This document shows positions 44,990 to 56,435 of a DNA stretch of 64,000 nt, piece after piece. The notes under the pieces were generated by a model. The model searched no databases. It saw only the letters and a list, made by a program, of their open reading frames with translations, and had not been told where the DNA came from. Each line of letters begins with the position of its first letter. Position 1 is the first letter of the stretch. Source of the DNA: Macrocybe gigantea (taxonomy: Eukaryota; Basidiomycota; Agaricomycetes; Agaricales; Callistosporiaceae); the NCBI GenBank assembly GCA_011319805.1, contig SJRY01000275.1, positions 1-64,000 of the forward strand, in the 5' to 3' direction. The position numbers were made by a program, and so were the translations under genes.

Positions 44990-46207
44990 ATGCTGACTTG
45001 CAGCACGCGTCTCAGGCCTGCCATCACCGACGATCTGATTTTTTCGTACCTGACTCCAAAGGAACTCATTCGGTGTTCCAAAGTCTGCAGGGAAACCCGT
45101 GCACGGGTGAAGCTGTACGAGCGCCGCGCGTTCAGCATCGACAAGCGTCTAGCGCGCTTCTTCACCTTCTACGAGATCTATCTCTTCCGGAACCTGCAGT
45201 ACCAGACCGGCATGCTCGTCTCGGGCTCGACCGCGCTCCAGTTCTTCGACAGGTCGGACTACGGACCAGAATCCGACTTGGACATCTACGTCGAACATCG
45301 GTACGCGCGGACGATCGCGTATTGGCTGCGAAGCATCGGTTATGTTTTTGTCGCACGCGACAGGCAAAACCCTGTCCTGGATCAGGCGTACGAAGACGCG
45401 AACGAACAGTACATGCTTAGCAGCGTCTTCACTTGCATGCCTTCCGTCGAGGCGGGCTACTTCGGACGCGGCGTCGCCACCGTCATGAACTTTCACAAAG
45501 AGAATCCGAATCGCAAGATCCAACTGATCACGTCGCTCACCACGCCGCTCGAGATCATCTTGCATTTCCATTCTAGTACGTGCACAACCACTTTGCTTCA
45601 CCCCGTCGGTTTTCCTAAGGAGACTCACCTGCATTCCACTTCCGCTCTCAGCATGCGTGATGAACATCATCACGCACTCTACCGCTTATTCGCTTTACCC
45701 CAAGGCGACGTTCGAAGATCGCAGATCGCTCGTCTGCGACACGAAGGGCTCGAAGCAAGAGGCCGCGCGAGAAAAGTACCAGTCCGCGGTTGGAGAATGG
45801 AACACACCATATCGTACCCGGAGAACCGGCAATACAGCCGCACGGGCTTCATGGCAGGCGATCGCTGGGTCGGAGACCCGCTCTGCTGGACGATGAAGCT
45901 GCAGCCCGCGCTGCGCTTTGGCCCCGACCACGACGTGGTCACGCTCAACATGTGGAGCCTTCAGTACGCGGACGTGGAGGAGGATCCCCGCCTGGTCTTC
46001 AAAGCCGAAATGAACATGCTGCTCATATCCGCGCCGAGCATGCGATACTGGTATTCCCTGATCAACGACGACGAGGTGGCGAGAGAGTGGCAAGCGATAC
46101 TCAATTGGAAGCGGGAACGGTTCAATCAGCAAGTCCATTCTGTACCACCCTTGTTTCAATTTTTCCGGACTGACGAGGTGCAAAGCTTTGACGATAAGGA
46201 CTGTTAG
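44990..46207 (+). CDS. F-box-like protein with predicted nucleotidyltransferase fold, copy B
   Basis: Tandem paralogue of the preceding gene, same strand, 235 bp downstream. It starts MLTCSTRLRPAITDDLIFSY with an F-box-like TPKELIRCSKVC, then GMLVSGSTALQFFDRSDYG and ESDLDIYVEHR with D-x-D intact. An intron after HFHSS (about 45575-45652) joins TCVMNIITHSTAYSLYP. It continues GFMAGDRWVGDPLCWTMKLQ and ends FDDKDC. A G seems missing at 45788-45789 (between REKYQSA and the WRMEHTISYP frame). Similar architecture to copy A throughout shows duplication with substantial divergence. Confidence 0.74.
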   Translation: MLTCSTRLRPAITDDLIFSYLTPKELIRCSKVCRETRARVKLYERRAFSIDKRLARFFTFYEIYLFRNLQYQTGMLVSGSTALQFFDRSDYGPESDLDIYVEHRYARTIAYWLRSIGYVFVARDRQNPVLDQAYEDANEQYMLSSVFTCMPSVEAGYFGRGVATVMNFHKENPNRKIQLITSLTTPLEIILHFHSSTCTTTLLHPVGFPKETHLHSTSALSMRDEHHHALYRLFALPQGDVRRSQIARLRHEGLEARGRARKVPVRGWRMEHTISYPENRQYSRTGFMAGDRWVGDPLCWTMKLQPALRFGPDHDVVTLNMWSLQYADVEEDPRLVFKAEMNMLLISAPSMRYWYSLINDDEVAREWQAILNWKRERFNQQVHSVPPLFQFFRTDEVQSFDDKDC

Positions 46208-46688
46208 ACTTGGTCAAGAGCTTCCGAGCGGAACGGTGGCGCTTTACTGCGAACCGTTCCCGTGTCGGTCTGTGGTGATACACATCCATTCACCCTGGGT
46301 GCTCTGATTTGAGCATTTTGTTCGGCGTGCTTCTCCGTGGCATCAAGGTATGTCGTAAGCTGTAGTCTCTGTTCTGGAACATATAAACACAGAGTTTGTA
46401 ACAGATAGTACATAATGAAACGAGAATCAAGAAAAGAATTCATAAATGGACATTGACTGACAGACCCTGTAGCCCATATTATACATTGGCGTATGCAACG
46501 TCGGAATACAGACCTGAAAACGAGGGGTCCAAGAGATCTACAGTCAGGTCGAATGTGAAAGACGGAGAGGAGTGTCACATTGTATAATACAAGAACAGGG
46601 CTCCCGAGGTATAAATCATCGAAACATATAGGAATGATATTCAAAGTCTGTCGTCAGACGGATAGAAGAGAGAGCCGGCGCAATGCGA
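46208..46688. other. Convergent intergenic region
   Basis: About 480 bp between the ends of copy B and the RCC1-PHD gene; AT-rich, consistent with two facing 3' UTRs. No gene recognised. Confidence 0.4.
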
Positions 46689-49187
46689 TCATTGTTTCTT
46701 CTTCTTCGAAGCTGATTGAAACAAAAAAAAAAAAAAGCCAGCCATGAGGATCGTGAATCGAAGAAGCCAAGGACCATATTCCTTGCTCACCGGCGGATTT
46801 GGCTCTCGAAGGGGCCTTACGCTTGCTGCCCGTCTCCAGCTCGTCTTCATCCGCGAAAGCACCCTCGTCTTCACGCGCTCCGCCAGGTCTGGGCCTGTTC
46901 TTGGCCTGCTCGACGGCGAGCGCACCAATCGGCGCGCCAGGCGTCGCTGCGCAATTCACGCAGAACCACTCACCATCCGGGACGGCGGACAAGGGCGGGT
47001 TCAGGCAGCCCAGATGATAAGGCGCGTCACACTGCGTGCAAAGTCGGGCGTCGGTCTCAATCAGACGTGATTCGAGTCTATCGCTCACTTTGTCGCATTC
47101 TAGAGGCGAGTCGTCCTCCCCATTGTCCTTGCCGCAGACAACGCAGAGCATGGGAGGATCAACCTCTTCGGGGTGCCTCGGGAGATCGGCAAACTTGTCG
47201 TTTGGCTTTGCAAGGAAGCACGTCGTATTCTGGCCAGCGGCGATACTAAACGACAACGATGAGAACTGGTTCGAGGAATACCTGAAAAAGCATAAAACAC
47301 ACTCGAATATCTCTATACCCGTCAAAGGAACATGACGCGTCGGCTTCGTCGCGCTCTTTGGCTCGTCGAGACCCAGCCCAAGTTCACCTGCATAAAAGCA
47401 TGTGACTGAGTGCATCACGTGCGGTCAGATCACCTGACCATTCGCGTACCATTCGCGGCGTTCTGGCCCCAACCGACAGTCATGACGCCCTCTTCGTCAT
47501 CAGGAGTGACGGCCCAGTGCGTTACGCCACCGCAGCTGGCATGAAGGATCTTGCATCCCCTGCAGAAAAAGGAAGGCCAAGTTAGGGAAAGAGCAAAGTC
47601 GCACAGAGATTTTTGAGCGCACATGATGTCCTGCATGTACCGGAAAGAAGAGTACGGAGAACCAGAAGAGCCTTGAAAAGCGATGATTAGAAACAATGAA
47701 CTACGAAGAGAGTCACCGTACGCATGTCACTGCGGCGTATCGTACCAACCTTCCCCACTGTTTTTCCACTATCGAATGCAACGAAGCGAAATGGGTCAGC
47801 ATGTTCTTTGGTACAAAACAGCCATTTGGGAACACATACTTTTCCTGCCATCCAGTACATGCCTTGCTTGTCAATCACCACACTGTTGGTGGGACCAGCG
47901 ATGATCTGAGCGCCCATCATGGACTCATTAGGGCCAGCAAACTACACACATTGAGACACCGTCTGGCATGCTTGCTATCGAAGGCTCACCTGAGGCACGG
48001 CTTTCGGTTTGAGAACATCGACCTGATTTCCTAAGCCCAAGCGACAATATCCATTGTATCCCCAAACATAAACGACTCTATCAAGAAATCAGAACAAGAA
48101 CCGGCACAAATGATCAATTCGATGTAAAACTCGTTACCCCGCGGAATCTAGAGCCAAACTGTGTTGCGGTCCAGAAACGATGTTGACAATCTTCTTTCCA
48201 TCAAGTTCCTTGACGTAGACTAAAGGGAAGAACGGACCGAGGGAAACACAAACGAAAAGGGTGATGTTAGCATCTCTCGCCAAGATCTGAGGCAGATAGG
48301 AACACTCAACTCGGTGACGGTTCGATATCATAAGCCGTTTTATTCCCGGTTGTGATCCGTTCGCCGGTGGTGCCATTTCCGAGCTGGCCTTTCTCGGCGC
48401 TTCCAAATGAGAATACTGATAGAATGTAAATGTTAATTGCAGGACGATCATTTTTGGGGGGGAGGAGTGGTGCTCCCCGGTAGCTGACTGACCTTTACCG
48501 GATTCTGTCAACACAATGGAGAACGTAGCGCCCGCGGAGGCCTTGATGACCTTTTCATTTTCTCCGTCGTGCGAAACGCCTCTGACGAGCTTAAAGTGGG
48601 GAATCTCTGGACATGTGGAGTGTCCACACTGCGCGAATCATCCAAAGGGTCAATGGGGGTGAAGAGATGGAAAGGGCACGCGCGACGCACCTGCCCGAGG
48701 TTGTTTGCGCCGGCGGACCACAAACTTCCGTCGCTGCCGACCAATAGGGTGTGGTTCCTACCGCAGGCGGCGTGGACGAACCTCGTACCCCTTGGCGAGC
48801 CTAGATCACTGGCAGCCAGCTTCATAGGCGCGTTCTCAGAAACCGAGTCTTCTGAGGACGGGATGCCGAGGCAGCCAAAGCCGTTGCGGCCGAAGAGCCA
48901 GGCACGCCCATCAACATCTAGCACCACGAAATGGCACCCGCTGCACGAAGTGTGTATCGAAGTCGCCTTTACATTGACCAAAGAGCGGAGGATGTAGGGC
49001 TCTAGCAGGTCAGGATATCTATCCGGCGAGTCGGGGCGTTTGGGTGTCAGAACGGCTTTGGCGTTTCGCTCGTCGCGAGACAGGTCAAACGACTCACATC
49101 GGGCCATCGGTCTCAGACTTTGCCGCCCCGCCGCGCTCTTTTCGACCGAGTTTCGGCCTTTACACAACGTCCGCGCCGTTGCGACAT
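46689..49187 (-). CDS. RCC1-repeat protein with C-terminal PHD finger
   Basis: A basic N-terminus (MSQRRGRCVKAETRSKRARR) looks like a nuclear localisation signal. RCC1 propeller blades follow: CHFVVLDVDGRAWLFGRNGFG, ACGRNHTLLVGSDGSLWSAG, VFSFGSAEKGQLGNG, IVSGPQHSLALDSAG, IIAGPTNSVVIDKQGMYWM and GVTHWAVTPDDEEGVMTVGW. After VAAGQNTTCFLAKP comes a PHD-type Cys4-His-Cys3 finger (LCVVCGKDNGEDDSPLECDK; CDAPYHLGCLNPPLS; GEWFCVNC), then a Lys-rich tail stopping at 46689-46691. One frame change sits between the N-terminal basic segment and the propeller near 49125. The fusion suggests a chromatin-bound propeller reader of histone H3 tails. The last intron has a T14 tract. Confidence 0.82.
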
Positions 49188-49860
49188 TGTGAGAAAACGG
49201 TTAAAGATAATATAAGCCATGTGCGGGTTGGACAGCAGGTCAAATACGTTCGTGACGGTGAGAAGATGAGGGCATTTCAACAAATGAGGGGCAGACGCCA
49301 TGAAATCTGTCGACGCACCAATCTGTTCCACCACAAATCAACACTTTTGTTGGGTGTGGCAGGAAGGTGGGAGATCAGAGTTGAGAATTTCGGTGACGGC
49401 GAGGACATGGAGAGGTTACCTCTTCCCCATTGTAGTTCTTCAGCTTGTTCAGCATTGTCTTGACCGCTCATCTTTTTCCTTTTCTTTGTTGCAGGTCTGA
49501 AGTTTCTGACAGGTCTTTCTGGACCTTGTTCAGGATGGGGTTAGTCGGACAAACCCAACTGTCCCCCGCTCGGGTGCGTGGGCACGCGGAGCATGCATCA
49601 CAACAACAAAAAAATTCTAAAACATTGCAGAACTGAAAGAAGCCTCCCTCTCGCCGTATTTCCATTTAATCTATCTTTATTTCCCTCCCCGGATTCCCAG
49701 TCCAGATCCTTCTTTAAGCGGCAAGAAACGTTGCGTTGGCTCCATATTTATGCGTGATACCTTGTGTTTGATGGCTTGTTTGGCATCAGGTCACGCAATC
49801 ACGGTTCTTCACACCGTCGAGCCAATGAGCACTGCATCCCAGTCAAATCTCGTGCTCGGC

Positions 49861-52800
49861 TCAATCAGAAATATACGTATACGTACGAATGCTGGGGCCG
49901 GAACGCTTGATAGAGTACTATTCCAGGCCGTAATTGATTTCTCCGAAGCGCAACATAATCATGAAGACACAGCTTACCTGAAAGTCATCATCCAAAAGTA
50001 TCATCACGTCCCCATGATACAGCGTAATGCGCATCTCTTCCTTTTTCACTTTTTTCGCGGATCCTTTGCTTTTTTTATTCGAACCGAGTGCGATGCCCAA
50101 TATCGCCTCACCATCACCGGGATTTTGTGTCGCGTCGTCTTCGTCATCATTCATCAGCGCCCCACCAGCATGACCGCCCAAGCCAAACAACGCATCATCC
50201 AGAAAAGTCGAAGCGTCCGACGGTCTAAACCCAGATTGTGGTAAAAGCGAAATCTCCGCTTCGCACCCTAGGCACATGACGACGTATGGATGCTTCTTGC
50301 ATGTCAAGACGTCGGCTCCCTATATACAAGAGCGATTTATGGTTACGCCCCAGATTTGCGAGATTGAGTTCGGTAAAGTGCGAGAGAGAGAATCATGACG
50401 TGAGCTTGCCTTTTTGCTGCCAATCGTGAGCCACGCGAGGACAACGAGTTGATTGATGGATATCCGTCGATCTTCCATATCGCCGTAATCATTCGCTTGG
50501 GCAAGCAAGATATTTCGTGCGCGATGGAGGCATGCTGGAGCATCCTCCCAAGCAATCACGTTGGAGCCCTTGCTTCCGCTTTTCCCAATGGTGTAAGTAA
50601 AATATGGACCTAAGGTACTCGTCAGCGATCTTTCGAATACGATAATAGGCGGGATGACCGTACCAGAATCTCCAATTCGTCTCCTTAACCATACATCAGT
50701 TTGAATATCCCCAAAAAGCGTCGTCGCATCTGCCTGCAGCGGTTCCCAATTTCCTGCGAAAACATGCTTAACACACGCGCCGGTGTCGTTCTCACCTGTA
50801 AAGTAAGAAAAGGTCTTTGTGTTGTCTTTAAAATGGACGAGCGTCCCGTCAACCGATCTTGGATACGAGTTGAGTGGCCACATGGCTACGCTGCTTTGCG
50901 ATGGCTCTCTGACTTCGTACAACGTCCTCGGATGGCCCTTTGGTAGCGGCTTGTGCTGAACTGCCCAGTCAGTTTATCTTCTAACAAGACCTCAAACACG
51001 CCAACAAAGACTCTCACCGCGCAAAACGAGCTCGTGCACCTCCGATGCCTCAACCACGCCTGGAAATTGACCTTGTTGCATTCCTTGCAGAACCAACCCT
51101 GCGGCAGCGTGTCGCGCGTCATCGGCGCGTCGAGCCGGAGCGTGAGGATGTCGTGCACGAGCGTGACGTAGAGGTTCCACAGCGGCAGGTCGTCCCACTT
51201 GAAATTCGGATGCGCCGTTCGCGGGTTCCGGTAACGCGGAGACGAGTCGTCCACGAGATCGGCTTCGGTCGGCAGGGGCGGGGGTGAGCTGAGCCACCAC
51301 GGGACGCAGGGGACGTCCTTGTCTTTGGCTTCGATGTATTCCTCGTGGGTGGCCTTCCACATGCATCTGAACCTCCATTCCACACGCCCGACAGCATGCT
51401 TAGTGCCACCAGGCAATTTGGGATCAGGCAGTCTGCGTTCCTATATGAACGCCGCTGTCGATAAAACGTTTAAGAGAAATGATCATCCGCGCACCTTTAT
51501 GCTGCAAAGCTTAAACATCCCCAGGAAAGCCATAGAGAACTCGTCTGGAAGGTAAACACCCCAGTGCTTTTTGAGGACGGCATTCGACGCAATAGCGACG
51601 ATGGGGTCCCCTTCGATATACGCTTCCGTTAGTCGTTTGATCTCTTGCGGATTTTGGATAGGGAAGCACTCTTCAGCTAGAGGTTCGACTTTCGCATCGT
51701 TAAATCGCCAAAGAGTCGCCGCATCGGGGTGTTCGCCTTGCCCAGATGCGGGATGACTTGATGCCTCCGTCCCCGGCGAAATGGCCGATGTCGGCTCAGC
51801 AATCGCGCGACTTGGATGCCCTTTCACGGGCCGGTCCGTCAAAGTCTGGAATGCGCGTACATCGACGTCAAAGTCCGTCCAGTGAAAGTCCTCCACCACC
51901 ATATTCTCAAAAGGCTGCGCAGCGCCGCTCTGCACCATACTCGGATCGACGAACGCACGTGTTCCTGTGGCCGCATTCGACATCCCGGGCACTGCCATAA
52001 AAATTCGAACGATTTTGGGACTGGCCTAAAAATAATACGTGAAATGACGGGGCTTACGTTCGTCAGGCCCATTGGGGTCAGAGATGGGAGGCGTGGCCGT
52101 AATGAGCAGAGATTGATGGACGGATTCTGTCAGCAGCTCGGTCTTGACGCTCCGATCGAGGACGGTGAAATGGGACGGCTGTGCAGTGAAAGGCTCCGCA
52201 TAGTGAGCGGCTGTATCGGGCAGACTGTCAACGTCCGTTACTTGTTGGCCCAGATTAGCCGGTTGGCGCCGGAGACAGCGTTTGAAGGCGCAGATGGGCC
52301 AGAAGGGACCGGAGGTATGACATCGCCACCAGTCGATCGTTCTGCTGCTGCTTGGAGACGTCAACCACAGGAAACGACATCAAATCCGTGGAGAGGCAAA
52401 CGAATTCCCTGACTCTATATCGTTTTTCATGAAAAATGAGCCGTTTATCGGAAAACAGACACGGACATGACGAGCTCCATAAATTCGTTTTTAGTTGCAG
52501 GATCCCGCAATATCGTAATGATGTTGTCTTCATCCAGGACGACGTGTGGAAGGTCCGTCATTTGCCACGCAATCCCATTGACACACTTTGCCAGATTGGG
52601 GACTGAGGCGAAGAGTTCTTCCTTTCCCTATGAACGTGTTGTCAGATCGCTCTCGCATTCGGCATGAATGGCTCACGCTTGTCCATATCCTGGGATGAAG
52701 ATCTAATGACGTTGGCCGCTCTGCTGGCCGAGTGTCCGTTCCCTTGCTTTTCACCACAGACCATTTGGGCTCTCCAGGTTTGAGGACTCGCGCTGGAAAT

Positions 52801-53288
52801 GGGATGACCATCTAGTTACGCGCGAAAGAGCAAAGTCTTTGCAATTTACCATTTCTTTTAGTTTTTCCACCATCGTTCTTAGTTTTAGTCTGCTGTATCG
52901 TAGGTGCAACTGCAGGCTTTGATTTTGTTCTGGCGCTCTTCCTCGGTTGCTTAGACTGCTTTACAGTCGTGGGGAAAGGTTCAGCAATAGGCTGTGAAGC
53001 GTTCGTTTCGGAGGAAGCCGCGTGAAAATTTTGGTGCGACGCCACTGGACCCTCGGCGACATGTTCCACCGAGAAGTGCTGGTAGCTTGGACCGTTGTAG
53101 GGGAGTCGAGAAGGACCTGCTTCAGGCTGGTCTGGCCATCTCGGTTGGTCCTGGATGCGCAGATACTCTTGCCTGCTCAGCGCGATAGCACGCTGCAAAT
53201 CCTCCTCTTCGCCTTCCACGTCCATATCATAGTCGTCATCCACATAAGTATCGTTTTGACGTGTGTTGAATACTCCGGCGTCGTCCAT
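49861..53288 (-). CDS. UIM and zinc-finger protein, possible 2OG-Fe(II) dioxygenase C-terminus
   Basis: Starts MDDAGVFNTRQNDTYVDDDY; a ubiquitin-interacting motif follows (GEEEDLQRAIALSRQEYLR). Many exons then give conserved-looking blocks: RAFQTLTDRPVKGHPSRAI, ECFPIQNPQEIKRLTEAYI, and a Cys-rich finger GWFCKECNKVNFQAWLRHRRC. Beyond these are DGTLVHFKDNTKTFSYFTGE, RISINQLVVLAWLTIGSKK and HPYVVMCLGCEAEISLLPQ. The end LYHGDVMILLDDDFQ plus YSIKRSG across an intron resembles the last strands of AlkB-like oxygenases, but I do not see a clear HxD iron motif, so enzymatic function is a guess. The stop at 49861 assumes no further intron; an alternative splice would extend it to about 49660. Exon frames were not all verified. 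Confidence 0.6.
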
Positions 53289-56200
53289 CCGCGTATGAGA
53301 TCAGTCACGCGTTCCTTGACAATCTGGCAAGTTGGCAATGCCGTGAAACGTGTCGATGTTCTGAGCCAGATTTAGACTTGATATGGCGGCGAAACTCCCA
53401 GAGGCCGCTTGGTACGCGTATATCGCAGACCACTCAATGTGATGGTGCGAGTGAGCGCTTAAGACTGCAAAATTGGATTCCATAAGAGAAAACAGTATGG
53501 CCCAGCACGAAGCGAGCCCGCATTGCGGCCGTGCCATGGTTTCGCAATCTTATCTGATAAATGAAAGTGTATGTGTGCTCTTGCTCACGACAGTTGGACA
53601 CTGAGCGTTGATAGCCCCGGAGCCATTTCCAATCAGTCTTTTGTGAACTTGCGACAAGCAGTAATTGATGTTGTCGAGTGGACTGGACTGGGGTTTCGCT
53701 CCATGCAAAGGAGCTGGGGCTAGACTGCGACCGCTTTGACTATCGTTGTTTTTTTTTCAGATCAATAACAATTGAGACATCCAAGTGAATGAAATGGAAG
53801 TGACAACGCACACATGATGATGCATATGGATTGACTCGACTGACAGATGGGAATGTCGGGAGAACGGCAGCAGTCAAACTAGAATAAATTGCACCACGTA
53901 AAATTTTGCACTTCATAAGGGCTGATGAATCAAAACAAAAGGATGAATGGCTAGACCTCAGAGCTGCGAACGGTAACGGCGGACTTTCGAGGTTCCATCA
54001 ATGCATTGACGTCGTCGAAGAGCGCCTCATTTATCGGCGACACAGTGAGTTCCGCAGTTACGAAAGAAAAGTTCCAGATCATCAAGTTTATCCCATGCAT
54101 TTTCAATGCCAGGCCGAAAATACATGCAATTAGATACACGTCTCACCGAAACCGAGTTCATGATGAAGTGAAAGGTTTCGCCAGTTAGCCATCACGGACA
54201 GAATATTGCTCCATGGAAGTATCACGTCCGGGTCCACGGTCTGGTCAATCAACAGCAGTTTGTCGCGTTTCCGCGGGCGGCGACCGTCCATATGTGGTAC
54301 ATAGGCGAAGTGATAGAAACTACGCAGTTGCAACCGAACTCAGAACAGAGGGCACGCTAGCAGCGCCCAGAAGCCTAAACAGCATCAGAATGTAACCGAG
54401 TCCTCTGCGAATATGCTTGAAGATATGTTTTGTGTCAGATGCTTGATCTGTCCATTGCATGCCGATGATAAATTCGACACCCAAAAATCCCACTGCAGTA
54501 CCGGCTATACTTGAGCATGTGAGAATGGAACGTTCTGTCCAGATGTGTATCACCGCCAATGCACGTCCATGTCAACGGCGATGGTATAGACCAATGGTGT
54601 CAATGAATTCTGGTAGCTTTGAGATATAGCCCCCTTGGTGTGCTCCGGAGATGTAGGCCATTAATTAGGAATGTGTTTCTGTGATACCTGAGCAGTGATG
54701 TGCATCGTAGAATGTTGCCATAGCTCGCTGGAATTTTTGGAGTTTTTTGCGATGGACAAACCTGTTATTGACAGTTCCGCACATGTCGCATACGCAAAAA
54801 TTGTCATGGCGTCACGTGAATTTCAAGATTGTTTCGTTCCAACGAACATCCAGGTTAGACGTCTTCTGATAATTGGGCGTATGTGCTGTCCCTTTTGGCG
54901 TACTGACTGATAGGACGAATAGAACCCCGTTATTGCCTGCGTAAGTCATCTAAATATTGCACGCTCAACCCTCCGAGGAAACTTTGACTATTATCGTCGA
55001 AGTCTCAGGCAATAATTCCCGGACACATTCATGATGCGGATATCTCGTCAAAGTTATACATGGAATGCGATATGAATGATGGAATACATGGCGGACCCGG
55101 GTTTTGTAGTTGCTTTGCGACGTTTTATGTCAAGAGGCGCTTGTTATGCCCACCAACCACGGCACTCTTTTTCGAAGGTCAACACCAGAGATGTCGATTT
55201 GAATGCTTGGCTATGACCAGGCTCATCTCGTGTCCTAGTGGCAGGTTTGATAAGAAATAGGATTTTACCGTTCAGCGACGGCGCGGTAAATACCAAACAG
55301 GTTACCCCCATTTAAGCCACGTCGGACCTGTGATCCAATCAAACAAAAACGTACGATCAACCTGTGTTCACGTTTTTCCTCCGTTGTCTAAGGTACGCAC
55401 CCACTGCGACACCCAAGAACTTCACAACCCGACTCAGGTGCCATCATGTCAGGTAACAGGGCGCATAGCATCCAGGTCCTGCTCGTGGCCAATATCATGC
55501 AGCCCGCTATTTATGAAACAGATTTTCTTGTCTATGGGAGCGTCCGTTACCTGCGTGGGATGGTTATATTCCAGGAAATAGCAGATACGTAAAGGGGGAT
55601 GAAGCAACTTGACATCCTAAGTGAGTTGCGGTGCCGTGGATTTTCCGCCCAGAAAGGCTGTATCGAGGTCATACTCATCGCCTAGGAGATCACACAGCAT
55701 GAAACCTGCACTGCTCAGTTCTCCGCACAGCGTACAGAGGCAAACGCTAACGCAGCAGCTGAAGGACTTCTGTTTCGCTTAGCCGCCAAGAGGCCTGTAA
55801 CAGATTTGCCCACATTGCACGTTTCTGACGACTGGCGCGATTAACTCCTTTGGCGAAGCAGCAAATCCTTCTTCAGGACAATTCATTTGCGCAGTTGTTG
55901 CCTTGCAAAGCGGTACAAAAGATCCCATGGATCGATCTTCGACTCGGCCTTCGTTTCGGTATCAATTTTGAGTCCGATCCTAGTCCGACACCCGTGGAAT
56001 ACGTGCAATCTCGCATCTAGACCACGTCCCATCCGTCGTCGCGTAGAAAAACGGGCGGCTGTATCATCCCAATATAGCATTAGATGCTCTCAAAGGTCGA
56101 CGCTCTGAACAGTTATCCCATGTCCAGCGAATCTGGTCTCCGCACAGCCACTCATGCCGTGCTCCAAGGGTCCTACATGTTTTTGGCGGACGCCCTGGAC

Positions 56201-56435
56201 CGCATCTGCCCCCCTTGGTGACGGATCATCAATTGTTACTCTGGATTTCGCGCGAGGCACCACATGTCACCTTCATCAGGAACTTCCGACTCAGGAAGAA
56301 AGTTACATTCTACAGATACACTCTGGCGCGAACGCTCAGGGGATACGGCCCTACGGGGTATTAACAATGGGTACATAAGAGCACTTTTACTCGATTATCC
56401 TCATCCCTCTGTCCAACCCCCTTCGCTCTTTAGGC
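53289..56435. other. 3.1-kb region without a recognised gene
   Basis: A minus-strand coding-like signal at 53951-54559 contains hydrophobic segments (SSIAGTAVGFLGVEFIIGMQ; GLGYILMLFRLLGAASV) in several frames and could be a decayed membrane protein. Elsewhere I find only short frames, and no repeat or RNA gene. Confidence 0.3.

Noticed and set aside
45149..45673. 174-codon minus-strand frame
   Set aside because: Antisense of F-box copy B, whose conserved motifs are on the plus strand.
53951..54559. Membrane protein gene
   Set aside because: Hydrophobic segments lie in different frames and no family pattern could be matched; at most a relic.
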